Shown here: positions 1 to 12,600 of the stretch, one piece after another
Layout of the letters: each line of letters opens with the position of its first letter
Position numbering within the stretch: the first letter of the stretch is position 1
Source: Scatophagus argus
Taxonomy: Eukaryota; Chordata; Actinopteri; Scatophagidae
Direction: 5' to 3'
Length of the DNA: 64,000 nt
Assembly: GCF_020382885.2 (NCBI RefSeq)
Contig: NC_058501.1
Coordinates: forward strand, 7,998,001 to 8,062,000
Position numbers and translations under genes: made by a program
Notes under the pieces: model-generated
Seen by the model: only the letters and a program-made list of their open reading frames with translations
The model's database searches: none
What the model was told of the DNA's origin: nothing

Positions 1-3000
1 GATATCACCTTATGCCTGTTGTTTACCTGGTTGTTAGGTAGGCTAGCAGGCTAGAGCACTCAGTCGGAGCGGGTACTTTTTCTGAGAGAAACAATAACAC
101 CATGGTTGTTTTGTTCATAGCACAGGCTAGCCTATAACAGATAATGCTGAGAAGGAATTATTTTCAGCACTCGTGATGGCTGAAAAGATTTAAATATGTC
201 CAACTGGATTTTCCTGGGTTGAAATTAAAAAAAAAGAAGCAAAAAACTAAATCCGTAATCAAGGAAACCCTGATTCACACTGTCTTACATGAGGTCTGTC
301 GAAGGTTTCCCACCTGAATATATGTCATTCTGATATGCTAGTAACATAAAATATTACCATACCAAGTTTAGCTGGATATTGAACATAGCAGCCTATTGAC
401 CTCTGCTGCGTTTCTGCTCCTGGATGCGAGCACACACCCGCACGCGCTCTCTGTTGGTTACGGTGTTACCATAGTAACACAACCATCAGCCAGAGAGGGT
501 GACACTTGGATATTTTTATAGCTTGCCCTTTGTGTGTGTGACAGTGCACCTGTGTGTGTTAAGTGAGGAGACAGGTCTGCCAGTGTGAGACCAGTGTATG
601 TGTTCAGTGTTATGCGAACCAGAAAAAATGGAACACTGGATTTTTGACTGAATGTGTTGTATCCTGCTTGACAGTATTTCCATCTTTTGTAGATTCTTTT
701 TGTAGATTGAATAAGGTCACAGGAGTGACAACCAGTCTAGTATTCTGTAAATTCCATGTGGAAGTTTTGCTGCTTCACACAAAACCATGGGTGTGTGATA
801 TTGCAGACAGCCCCTGCAACATTAGTAGATTAAATGAAATACTGCAGAGGAAAATCGATCTGAAAATGTGCAATATAATCAATTTACAGAAGTAAAAATT
901 TGCTGATGTAACCAAATCTTGTAAAAATTGAGAGAGCTTGTAGTAATTTGCTTTGTCAGCAAATGTGTCAGCCAACAAGCAAAAAGAAATTGCAGTCCAG
1001 AAGTGCTAAATATTTGTTTTAGGTCATTTAGAAACACCATCACCATTAGTTTGTCCACCTGAGCAGCCTGGCAAGATTTTTTCTCAACTGTAAAATAAAA
1101 AGTCCCACTCATCTTGGCCAAACAATTTTTAATAACTAATTTAAGGGAGTGGAAGGAGATTTTGGGAAATACTCCTCTATTGTGAAGAACTTTTGAAGAG
1201 AAGATTGATACCTTAAATATATAGGTTACAATAAAGATTGAAAAGGGGGAAGAGGCAGGCCTGCCTCTATCTAAAAGTGACAAAATCTGTCCGTATGTCT
1301 ATCTATAGATAGATATATAAAATATATTCAATATCAGTAAGTAACGAAACAGCCATTTACCCACATTGAATCTTTATCCCAACCCAGCACAAGTAGTGCT
1401 GCTCTGTTGCTATGCAGAACATACCAGGCTCTCAAACACAGTGCAGCACTGCTTTGCTCTGGAGGAGCCGTGTGATGAGATTTAAATTAATTCTGTGACG
1501 GTCCGAAATTCTGCCTCTACCACCCCTGCTGGGACATGTTGTATTAATGGTGGTGGTGCTTCTCCTCATCCACACAATTCAGACACACACATTGTCCTCC
1601 TCACTGCAGTGGCTGACTTGTGGAACCATCAGTCAGGAGGGAAAACACACTCAAAACAGACTGAGAGAAACACACCCCATGCAGCAATGCCAACAAGACC
1701 ATGTGTGCACTCCCTCTGTGCAATATGTTTTTGCTCCTTGTGATAGAAAATGTGTTGTGGAGGTTCAAAGTTTTAGCTGTAACAGCAAAGTCATGTCAGC
1801 GTTACAGTCGGTGTTTCTGCAGCTTCTGGTTTCTGTGCTCCCTCCTTGTCTTGTTGTGCTTGTTATTTTAGAGCTCTGGTGTAACTGGCTGGTTTGTTCT
1901 TCATGCATGGTTTCAAGTGCGGGCGCTGCAGAGGTTGCCATCCATATGCCTTTGTGATTGTGATGACTGCGTGCCTGAAAACTCTGGCACTCGGTCAGCT
2001 GTGGCCCCACACTTATTTCTCCAGCCTCCTTCTTTCTTCAGCAGCAACAATGCATCCAGCCACAGCCTGTCAGTTGTAGAACTGGATCTTTGTTCATCCT
2101 GTTCATTTCAGACACTGCATGGCATGGCAAGAGTGCACCTGATCGGTCTAGCTGCATTATTTAATTTAATATTTACTGGGCGCAGTTAATTTAATGCTGA
2201 AATTAATATGGATTGATCGGAAATTTATTTATTTATTATTTTTTTATTTATCTATTACAAAACCACTTACAAAACTGCTCTTTTTTATCACAAGAGCAAG
2301 AGAAGAAGCTTTTTATAAATTTGTTTTAATAAACTTCCGTCAGCTGTGCAATATCAAATTTCCTGAACCTTTTTACTTGGATGATACTCAATATTTACTG
2401 AATACATCTGAGTACTTGCTCAATCCTTATTGTTTCCATAATAGTTTTATCAGTTTAAATGTAAGTTAAGTTTAGCCGGGGTCATATGTATTGACAGGTT
2501 GACATGGTGTTAATTTGGTTCAGATTGATGGTTTTAGTATCAGAGGGACCAACTGCTTTTCCAAAATTCTAGTCTCTGGGAGCACCGTGTGAGTTTTTTC
2601 CCTCTACTACACTTTGAAATTACATTAATGATACACATAAATAGAAGCTGAGTCTAGTGCGCTGGCGTGACTCATCTGCTCAGTGTCGTTCTCTTCTCAC
2701 TGCTGTTTGGACAGATATCTTTCCTACAGCACCACTGTGTTTCTGCTGCATTAGATCATCTGCCTGTCTTCATACATTAGGCAGGCTTAGTGGTACGCAG
2801 GATTTGTATTGATTTTCACTGCATTCTCTCCAGTATGTATGCCAGCGTGTAACCTAAAATGATTACTGCCAAGGATGATAAATGTATTTGCTCCTTGGCA
2901 GCAATAAGGTGAGTCCTCAGAAAGATGGCTCCACTAATATAATGCACCAATCACACAGACAGCCAGACAACAGGCAAGTATAGACAGACAGGCTGACAGT

Positions 3001-4180
3001 CCCTTGACTGCCAGGCTGAGTATTCATACAAGTTTAATGAGCATCCAGACAGTAGGGAGTTTGTGGCTCCAACATAGAGCTCACTCTGCACATAGAGGCT
3101 AGCTGGCCGACTAGGTTAGACAAACTAACTAAAAGACAGCAGACTGACTTTTTGACCCAGGCTACAAAACCACACTACAGGAAATAAAGTGAAAGGCAGT
3201 GTGTGATCGTCCCTTCCCTCTTCCTCTGTAAATGATGGAGAAGAGAGAGGAAGAGGCTTTTGGTGGTGTATCCTCAGTGTTCAGCAGTCTTTACACAGAC
3301 TTTGCTTTTTGTTTGAGGCAGTCAGTGCACATGAGTTTAACCTGCCTGCAACATCTCAGACTGCAGAGCCGGTTTGGTTTATGTTGTGTAAGATAATGCT
3401 CCTTTTTCTGAGTCAGCCTCTGCTCAAAGTCACGTTGTGAATCCTTTTTTTCATAAATGACTCAATAGGCACTTATTTAATATGCAAACCAGAGTCTGAT
3501 GTCATCAAATTTTTGAAGAGCCACTGGCATTACAGAGTTATACAGCAATTGTGTTTACAGATTTCTAATATAGATGCTGTATAAATGGAACTGCTCATCC
3601 TCTCCCCGTTTGCTTGTGTGGGTTTAACAAGCCAGTGGGAACAGCGCAGTCCAGCTACAGCTTTGTGCCCTCTCTGCTCGTTCTGTTCACAGTCAGATCT
3701 TCATCCAGCCTGAACATCCAGAAAGCATTGAGGCTGTGTCAGCAGCGAGGCGGCAGAAGTTCATCAGGTTGCGTAAAGTGGCACTTCAGATGCAGCTGAC
3801 AGATGCGTCTCCAACTCCTTCTTGCCAGATGTTGGCAGCTTCCCTGTATTTTGGGCAGACTCTGAGGGATAGAGTGATATTGAGTGGAAGACTGAGAATG
3901 TGCATATGCAGTGTGTCCATCATTAAGTGTTAGTAAGACGGGAAGATCAGAGCAGGGTGCTTTTCTGCTACATGATAAATATTTTCTGTGTAATGTTCAT
4001 GACTGACTTTGGTTATTCTGGGAATTAAAGTCTTCTCCTTGAGACTGTACCTTGATCTCCTCCAACAGCTTTCATTGAGCGAAGCTGAAGAAGCCTCACA
4101 AATATACCACACCACTCTGTATCCTGCAGGAAAGGGCAAGATACGTGGCCTTTCCGTTTTTCAGAAGATTTCTGCTTTTT
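1..4180. other. No gene seen: upstream or 5'-intron DNA of zhx2
   Basis: This stretch is AT-rich with short chance reading frames only. None has splice-site context, codon bias or a recognisable domain. The only pattern I would mark is a palindromic RFX-like X-box at 464-479, listed separately. Whether this is intergenic DNA or a 5' intron of zhx2 cannot be told, because the non-coding first exon(s) of zhx2 are not certain. Confidence 0.5.
464..479. promoter_or_regulatory. Palindromic X-box (RFX-type) motif
   Basis: TGTTAC-CATA-GTAACA has perfect 6-base arms around a 4-base centre. It fits the RFX X-box pattern GTNRCC(0-3)RGYAAC exactly (GTTACC-AT-AGTAAC). RFX factors control ciliary and other genes, but no start site is visible next to this motif, so function is inferred from sequence only. 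Confidence 0.4.
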
Positions 4181-4189
4181 CTTTCTGGC

Positions 4190-4330
4190 TATAAAAACGC
4201 CAAACACCGCCCCACATGCAGGCAGGTCATCCCTGTATGTAAAGTCTCCATCGGTGACACCGATGTAGCAGCTACGTGACTACAGCTCTACGTCGGCGGT
4301 TGCTATAGCGACACCATGGTAATGAGCCTG
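4190..4330 (+). promoter_or_regulatory. Candidate TATA promoter with palindrome and X-box-like site, possibly zhx2
   Basis: A TATAAAA box lies at 4190-4196 and a GC-rich block follows. About 55 bases on is a perfect inverted repeat CATCGGTG-A-CACCGATG (4249-4265). An X-box-like GTTGCTATAGCGAC follows at 4299-4312, and then a possible splice donor (CATG|gtaatg, 4318). The spacing suits transcription starting near 4220 and running rightward into zhx2, whose first coding exon opens with a splice acceptor at 6199-6200. No transcript supports this; it could equally be an enhancer or nothing. Confidence 0.3.
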
Positions 4331-6200
4331 CATCCTAATGATGCCTCAGTGGGTTGTTTGAGGAGTTGAGATATCTCGGGACAATGAGTAGACTAGCGAA
4401 TGACAGCCTTCAAGCCTTGAAGGATGCAGTGCCCTGTGATTAATGCGTAGAGGCGTGATTACAAAGTCCAGTCCTAACCTGCTGAGCTGACAGAAGACCC
4501 TCAAGCCTTACTTTTTGCATCCTTACTGTTTCCCCACCCTCTTGCAATGTCATTGTGCAGGCTTAAATTTGACACTGTTCAACAGGATTTGTGTTTGGTT
4601 GAGTTAAACCTATTTCTTCTGTCAGTATTTATTTGTATTCATCCCTTATTTGAGTAATGTTGTGTACAGGAGATTTTAATTTACACTTTCCCTCCGTCCT
4701 GCCAAGTCCTCTATGCTGACTTGGTTTTATGCGACCTGGTTATGTCCTGATAGAAGAGCACCGCTGCTGCATCGACTCATTTGATTTTTACTCATGTGAA
4801 TATGACTATGAAGCCTCTGCATGAGGCTTCCAGAATATCAATAGGCTTTTTCAGCCAGATAAGCTTCTCTCTCTCTTTTCTCATTATAATATTACCCTAG
4901 GAAAGTTTCCCTACTCACGCTCCCTCAGCATTTTTGCTTTTTCTTGATGGAGGTGTCATTTCACAAAACCCAAATAAAGCTGCTCTTGGCTTTGTAAGAT
5001 CTGTATCTGAAGCCGCTTTGTCTCTGGTTTCTCACTCTGTTCACACTCCACAGCACGATATGATTTATGATTAGTCAGTATTTCTCAGGTCTTACTGACA
5101 GTCACAGACCTGTCAAGTGCATATTTTTGCATACCAGCTGTGTTACCAAACCACTGTTGTCAAACTGATGATAAAAGTTTGTACTCTACATAAATAGACA
5201 CTACAGGAGTCATTCTGTAAGATTTGTTTAACACAAAAAGCTGGTTGTTCAGTGTGTGTTTTCATTTTCAGTCAAGGTCTTCTTGTCTAAGCCAAATAAA
5301 ACTAACAAACTGTGATTACTGTATGACAGGTGTGTGTTGGAAGTGGCTAAAGTTCATATGGTCGTATTGCTGCTCCTGTCACTGCCTTGATTGTGCAATG
5401 TGCAAAAACAGATTAGAAAAACTGAAATAGCCTGTTTATGTCGAGCAGCCATAAGTAGCAGTGCATTACAGCAATGTGTTTCCTGATCAAGTTAGACCTA
5501 ATTTATCCAAAATATATGTATAATGTTATCCATCAAAAAACATATACATTTACATGCTCAGATTGGCTCTTACTGTTGGTGGTTTTTCACAAAATATAAA
5601 TGTAGATTTAAAAAAATCTCCCAAGAGCCATTGAACAATGACTGCAACTAATTTCTTCTTATCTGAAATGATATCGATGATTGACAATTAATAATTTTTT
5701 GGCATTTTTGCTTAATTAAATAGTAACCTATGACATTTTTTGACCTGCTCAAAGCAGCTTGTTTGGTTCTCTTTAAAAATATAAGTATAACCCAATGTTG
5801 GAGTTGTTGTTTTAACCAGTTTTTCCACATAAAGTAAATTTTTGTGGAGAAACACATTAAGGATCAAAACCTTTATAGTAATTTTGTATACATTGCATAA
5901 ATAACACTGACTATTTGCTCTATCCTTACTTCCCTAATGAGTGACTATTACAATCCGGATGAGATCTGTGACTTAATTGCACTTCATAAACAGCAGGTAG
6001 AACAAATGAAGGACAATGGAACACAACTTTTAACATAAGTATCCCAAAATGAATGTAATGTTTAATATCTAATGTTTATAATATATCAGTTCTCTTTCTT
6101 AATATAGTGAGACATCTCACTCATATTAATCAGAGAACCGGGGTTATGCAAATAACCTAAAGTTTTCCTTCTCTGACTTTTTTCTTTTTTTTCCATCCAG
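4331..6200. other. Probable 5' intron of zhx2
   Basis: No coding exon is seen. The stretch ends in a pyrimidine-rich tract and AG acceptor (ttttttccatccag) at 6200, directly before the 5' UTR part of the first coding exon of zhx2. Otherwise it is AT-rich and featureless. Confidence 0.4.
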
Positions 6201-6636
6201 GTAGCATCCTGTCATGCAGTTCCAGGAGGTCGGCCAGCACTGGAGCTGACACTGTCAGCGAGCCCAGACTCCACTACAATACAGCAGTCCTATCCCTACC
6301 AGACCCTCACCTTCCACTACCCTCCTCTCGCTCCAGCCACTAATCTTACCCCAGGGGAAGATTTGTTCTCTACGCTCAGTGGCTGTTCACTCCCATCTCA
6401 GAGACGGTCCTGTTGTCACTACCTCTCCAAATATAAGAGAGAGCCCATGCCTGTATCCTAGTACAGTCCAGTCCACCTGGCTATTCTTCAGTACCTTAGA
6501 CTCTCTATACACAACACTCTGTGACAATAGTCGTGCATCCTGGGCGTCTCAGCCTTCTTTGTATCACCACTGGCCAAGTACAGGCACCAAGTGAGGGCAA
6601 CTGTCCACCCAGACAAACTCAGGATCTACCATCATC
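6201..6636 (+). other. zhx2: 5' UTR part of the first coding exon of zhx2
   Basis: It begins after the acceptor at 6199-6200 and runs without interruption into the ATG at 6637 (context atcatcATGTCC). Upstream in-frame starts give only short frames. Further non-coding exons must lie to the left. Confidence 0.6.
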
Positions 6637-9600
6637 ATGTCCAGTCGGCGAAAGGCCTCCACTCCCTGCATGATCCGACAAGACCAGACCATGGTGGAGC
6701 TGGATGATGAGACAGAGGAGTCACATGGCATGGAGGTACACATGTCTGACATGACCACAAGGCTTTTCTTTAAAAGGGTGAATCAAATAAGCGAAGTTTC
6801 ACATTTCTTTGTGATGGTAACAAAACATTAGAATTGGTTTACAGCTAGTTTTGATAGTATTGTTAGAAATACAGACCCTACATATGTTGTTGTTTTTAGT
6901 GTACAGACATTTTCTAAATTGTGATTTAAAATGGCTATGTTGCACTTTGTCATTTTGATTTATCATAATGTATTGTTTTTCTGTATATTTCACTACATGT
7001 GTCCTGACTTCAGAAGGACTGAATTCATAAATATGTAAGATGGTGCAAACACAACTAATTTGCTGTTGTGTATTTGATATGTACAGGGTTGATAATGCCA
7101 TTACCTTTTAATCTGAAAACTACTTTCTTCCTCTGACAGACAACAATGGAGAACCATACTGAGGAGGGACCTACAGAAGCTGATATCTCTGCAGAGATGG
7201 AACCCTCTGTAGAATTAGACCCTCCCACAGCTCCAGACAAACCAACTACTGAGCCCCCAGACCTATCCAAGCCTCCTCGTAGGCAACAGGGGGGCTACGA
7301 GTGTAAATACTGCCCCTTCTCCACACAGAACCTCAACACTTTCAAAGAGCATGTCGACGCCAACCACCCTAACGTCATCCTCAACCCACTGTACCTGTGT
7401 GCCGTCTGTAACTTCAACACAAAGAAGTTTGACACCCTGACTGAACACAATGAGAGGTGTCACCCAGGGGAGAGCAACTTCAAATTCAAACGCATCAAAA
7501 TGAACAATCAGACAATCTTAGAACAGACAATAGAGGGGTGCAGTAACAATGCAGTCATTTACAACACTTCCAGTACCATTTCTGGCAAAGGGGATGAACT
7601 AGGAACTCTGCCACTTAGCAAACACTCCACAGTGAAGATTGGTAAACCAAAAATAATGCCGTCGGATAATAAACGGACTGAATTGGGTAAACTGACCCCA
7701 GATCTGGCCAAGAAGTCAATCACAGCACTCAATGTGAATGGGACAGTTATCATTCCTGAGTCAACTCTGCTCAAAGCAGATGGCCTTTCTCACATCATGC
7801 CTTCCCTACAGCGGCCTCTAAACTATACCCAGGTAGGACATGCTCTGGAGAAATATGAGGATACTCATTTTCTTTTTTGTATTATTCCTGCATGATTAAA
7901 AGAGTAGTTTGACACTTGGGAAAATACAAATGGTCACCTTATTGCCTTGCATAAAGGCTGGAAGCAGGGTAAAACGGCTGGTCTGGCTCTGTGCAAAATG
8001 TGTAATATGCCCCTACTAATTAACTAATTAATACTAATTAATTTGTTTAGTTAGCACACATTTCCCAAAATGTTGAACTATTTATGATAAACTAGCTCAG
8101 CCTAAAGGCTGGCAGCTGGGAAAAAATCAAGATACATGAGGTGGCTGCAGGTCTTTATTTAACATTTGAGCCGAACTTGTTGTTTTCCCCTTGCTTCCAG
8201 CTTTCATACTAAACTAAGCTAACTTTCTCCAGGTTCTATCTACATATATAATCTACAAACAGGAGAGTGGCTCTTCTCTTCTTACTACCAACAAAAAAGA
8301 AAATTCCTGAAAGAGTCCTTGTTATTATTTAAAAGTGGAAAATTTTGCAATTCGTCAAGTTACTACTTTAATGTTTTGCTGTTAGTGCTTTATTTTATGT
8401 TGATGTAACTTCATAATAATTTCCTAGAAGATACGGTATAATTTAATGGTAATTATAAAGAGAGATGGTTTTCCTCTTGGTGTACTTTTCTAATTCCAGG
8501 CAGTTGCTTAATTACCAGTGCAGAATATGTCGGTCATTGTATGTCACTAAACTTGCAAATAATGTAAAATGTGTCTAGAAGGCAAGAATACAATTCAACA
8601 TATATGCAGAGTAAAGTTACAGATAATTAATCAAATGTGAATTCATATTTACTTGGGTTGAATAGGAGTTCTTTTAAAAAAAAATCAGATTTTCTCCACA
8701 CTTGGCACCAAATTTCATAGTTCTTTTCTGGATTTTCTCTGGATACTATTAGGAAATTACAGACCTGTAAAATATAGTGCCATTACCATTCAGTTTTCTG
8801 CTTTTAGTATTCACCATGTTAACTTATATATTTTACTGTGAACAGAACTATTGCTTGCTCTGTTGTTTCAGGTGCCGAAGATCGCAGTGCCCCTCAACAC
8901 AACCAAATACAACCCTTCGCTGGACGACAACCTGACCCTCATCTCTTCCTTCAACAAGTTCCCCTATCCGACACAGGCTGAGCTTTCCTGGCTCACAGCA
9001 GCCTCAAAACATCCAGAGGAGCAAATCAAAGTCTGGTTCACCACACAGAGACTCAAACAGGGCATTAGCTGGTCTCCCGAGGAGGTAGGATTTATACTAA
9101 TAACAACATTTAAGGCACCCGTTCATTTCCCTCAAGTGTGGTTTAATGTATTTTAATAGGTCTCTGTCAAAACTCAGTCACTCAAATGAGGCAGCAGCTG
9201 GTCTCCCAAAAATGACGTTAAACTGATAATAGAAACTGTATTTCCTGCACACTATGTATGAAATGCTCTTAATAAAAAAGAAAATGAAAGGCTACATTTG
9301 GTGTGAAAAAATGATGCCAGATTCTCCATTCTGAAACATGCAGTTATAGCCTTTTTATTATCTGGTGTAATTTAAAACAGTCAAAATATTAAGAAAAAAT
9401 TATTTTGCTTCTTAAATTGCAGTATATAAAAATCATGTAATTTCATCCAAAACTTAACAACTCGGCTGTTACAGGATTTTGTAATTTTTTAAAAAAACAT
9501 AAAAGCACAAAATATACTTTTCTTTCCATGACAGGTGGAAGAAGCCAGGAAGAAGATGTTCAATGGTACGATCTCCTCTGTGCCTCAGACCTTCACCGTT

Positions 9601-12600
9601 GTGGCTCCTCAGCTCAACTCCCAATCATCCACCAACCTGTCTGCAGCCACTGTGGCCTCCAAATCCATGCAGCCTGGAGCCTCTGTCCTGCAGCCCCTCC
9701 CCTGTCAGCTCCTGGGACAGACCAGCCTGGTGCTGACTCCTGTGGCTAACGGCTCCACTGTCACTTGTGCACCTCTGGCACTCACTGTTGCTAACCAGGT
9801 ACTGAAGATTGGGGTAGAGATGTTCACGTGTGTAGACATGGGAACATGAAGAAAAAGCAGCAGAAAAAAATAGAAGAAAAGCATGCATATAGGTACCATG
9901 CTTGACTTACCTTCAGAGATATGTGATTTGAGTAGTCAGATGTTCCACCGCGTTTTCCACAGGTGGCGCAGTCACTCAAACGACCCCTGGCCTCCCCTGT
10001 GATCGCCACAGAGAGTAAGCGACCCTCCATCATTCAGACCATTTCAGCGCCCATGGCCACATCCAAGCTGGTATCACCCAAAGTGCTGAGTTTCACAGTT
10101 GACCCTAGTAAAACAGCTGAACAGCTATCAGTGCTGAGGTCCAGCTACACGCAGTGTCCTTTCCCTGAGGAAGATGAGGTAAGAATAAGTGAGTGCAATG
10201 ACATTTTTTGTGCCGCATGGATTTTGGGCATTGAGATTTTTGGAGCCACTTTTGCTTTATGCTTTAGTGCTGCTCACCACTGTGACTGATAAGCATGCAC
10301 ACTTACTGTTTCATTTCATGATGCATCTTGTCATGTGATAGATCTACCGGCTGATAGAGACCACTGGGCTGTCCAGAGGAGAGATAAAGAAGTGGTTCAG
10401 TGAACAGAGGCTGCTTAATCTCAAAGGTATATGGTGTTTACTCATGCATCTGTATGTTGGTTTGAAACAAGACAGTTTTAGTTCTGGTGGTTGGTTTTAA
10501 TTTCTAAAACTTTAAAAACAAATGCATACTGAGAACAAATTGTCCTTTTTCACAAACAATAATCTGCTTGTAATGATTTGAAAGCACTGCTTGTGCTGTG
10601 TCCTTAAGCAAATTCTGTTACATCTGTGTGTCTGTTGAAGGCGGTCCTGCACCTCCAGTGCTGGTGAAAGCAGAGGTGCAACAAGCACCAAAAGATGGTC
10701 CCGTAAAGAAAGTGGTGCCCAGCCAGTTCCCCCTGCTGGAGAGGGTAAAGGGGAAATCATCAGAGCAGCTGCAGGCACTAGAGGAGAGTTTCCAAAGGAG
10801 CAGCTCTCCAACAGAGGCAGATTTAGGTAAAGCCTTCTGATTGCCAACTGATTTGGTGTTACCTTGTTCTTATTTTGGTTCATATTGTAAAACAAAAGAG
10901 TGGGGAAAGCATCAAAGTCCCCCACTACTCAGACATGTTTTTTGCTTAATCTTACATTAACAGTTGACTTTACAGTACAGAACAAGACATCTTGTATCCA
11001 GCAGTCAGACTTCTGAAATGGAAAATATTAACATATTCATAGATTTCTGGATTTTCCAATGGGGGAGAAGGAGGAGATGTAATTTCAAGAAGTACTAAGA
11101 ATTATTAAATGTGTTGAAAACCATTTTCACATCCTGATTGCTTATTCATACATTCAGTTATTTTATGTAAATGTATTTCCTGGTCCTAAATTGGACAAGA
11201 CACTCCACCTGCAGATTGGTATGTAGCTAATGAAACACAAAATTGGCCTTCCAGCCACATCTATTTTTAGAGGCTGTTTTTGTTGTGTCGAGTTCTGGAG
11301 GAGAAAGTATTGCAAAACTCTTGAAGTACTTATTTAAAATTCTGTGCCCGATGTTGGACAAATTGGGTGAGAATCAGCCGTTCAAATTAGCAGTGGATGC
11401 TAAAATTACTTAAAGAAGTCCAGTAGTGTTGTCTTCTATTTATACTAGTTCACAGCATGTGATTTCATTTTCTTTCACCCCAAAGGAGCTGCAGGCCCAT
11501 CTCTTGTGGGTGCCTGCATGACAGGAATAGCAGAAATGTTTTTAATGAGCCCATTTTTAAGTCCCCTGGAGAGAGACTGAATTCCCAGGTTTCCGAAAAA
11601 CCTTCCACTTAAACAGGACTCATCTGATTCAGTGAACTCTGTTCTGCTGCAGACCATCTGGCCCAGGAGACCAGGCTGTCCAAGACGGAGGTGGACTGCT
11701 GGTTTTCAGAGCGCAGGGGGCTGAGGGACAACATGGAAAAGGCTTTACTCACTATGGCTTCAAAGAGCACAGAAGACAGAGTAGACCGACCGGGAACGCT
11801 GCTGAATGGGGCTTCGCATCGGGAGCAGGATGGAAAATCTCTACGCTCCCCCCCTCACCCACCTGTCCTCTCTTCTTCCTCCTCCTCATCCTCCCCTCCT
11901 GTGCTAGCAGCCTCCTCTCCTCATCCACCAACCCTCTCCTCCTCTGTGTCACCTCCCATCCTCACTTCATCCTCTTCTTCTTCTCCTCATCCTCCCATCC
12001 TGTCAGCCTCCACGAGCCCAGCCCCCATCAACAGCCGCTCCCTCACCCTGCTCAGAGAGGTAAAGAAAAGCCGATGAAGACATGTCAGCACCAATGATGA
12101 TTACATAAAAACATATTCAAATATGACATGTTGGCACTGTAATGCAAGCAACAATGACATGAAGATAGGTGCTCTTTTAATAGCAGATTAGCTGCAATAG
12201 GCATCAAGACATTAATGAGTCGTGACTTAGATTAGTTGATGAGGTCACACATGTGTAATACAATCTGAAGTGAGATGTTGTGCGAAATTGATTCATTTTG
12301 AGACGGTGTTGTGCTGGTACCTGAGGAAAAGATGTGTGATTGACACTACACAATACTTTAATCTTAAAAGTGAGATAAGACAGCAGGAGACTACAAGGTC
12401 AGATCTGAAAAACCAAAGTGAAAGAGCTGGAGTAGTGTTGTCTGGAAAAGAGTAGTATCCCATAGGATTGCAAAGCCTATAAATGGAACATATATCCACA
12501 TATAACACATTGTACAGACACATCCTGTCTTTAATCATGGCCTATATATTTCAACTACTGAGGGCTAATTTTGAAATCTGACAAACAGAGTCCACCACCC

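Noticed and set aside
563-895. 110-codon plus-strand frame with many Cys near the left end
   Set aside because: No matching splice sites, no known domain and low-complexity TG context upstream.
11752-11952. Arg/Glu-rich minus-strand frame opposite zhx2 exon 8
   Set aside because: It is a shadow of the Ser/Pro simple repeat on the real coding strand.
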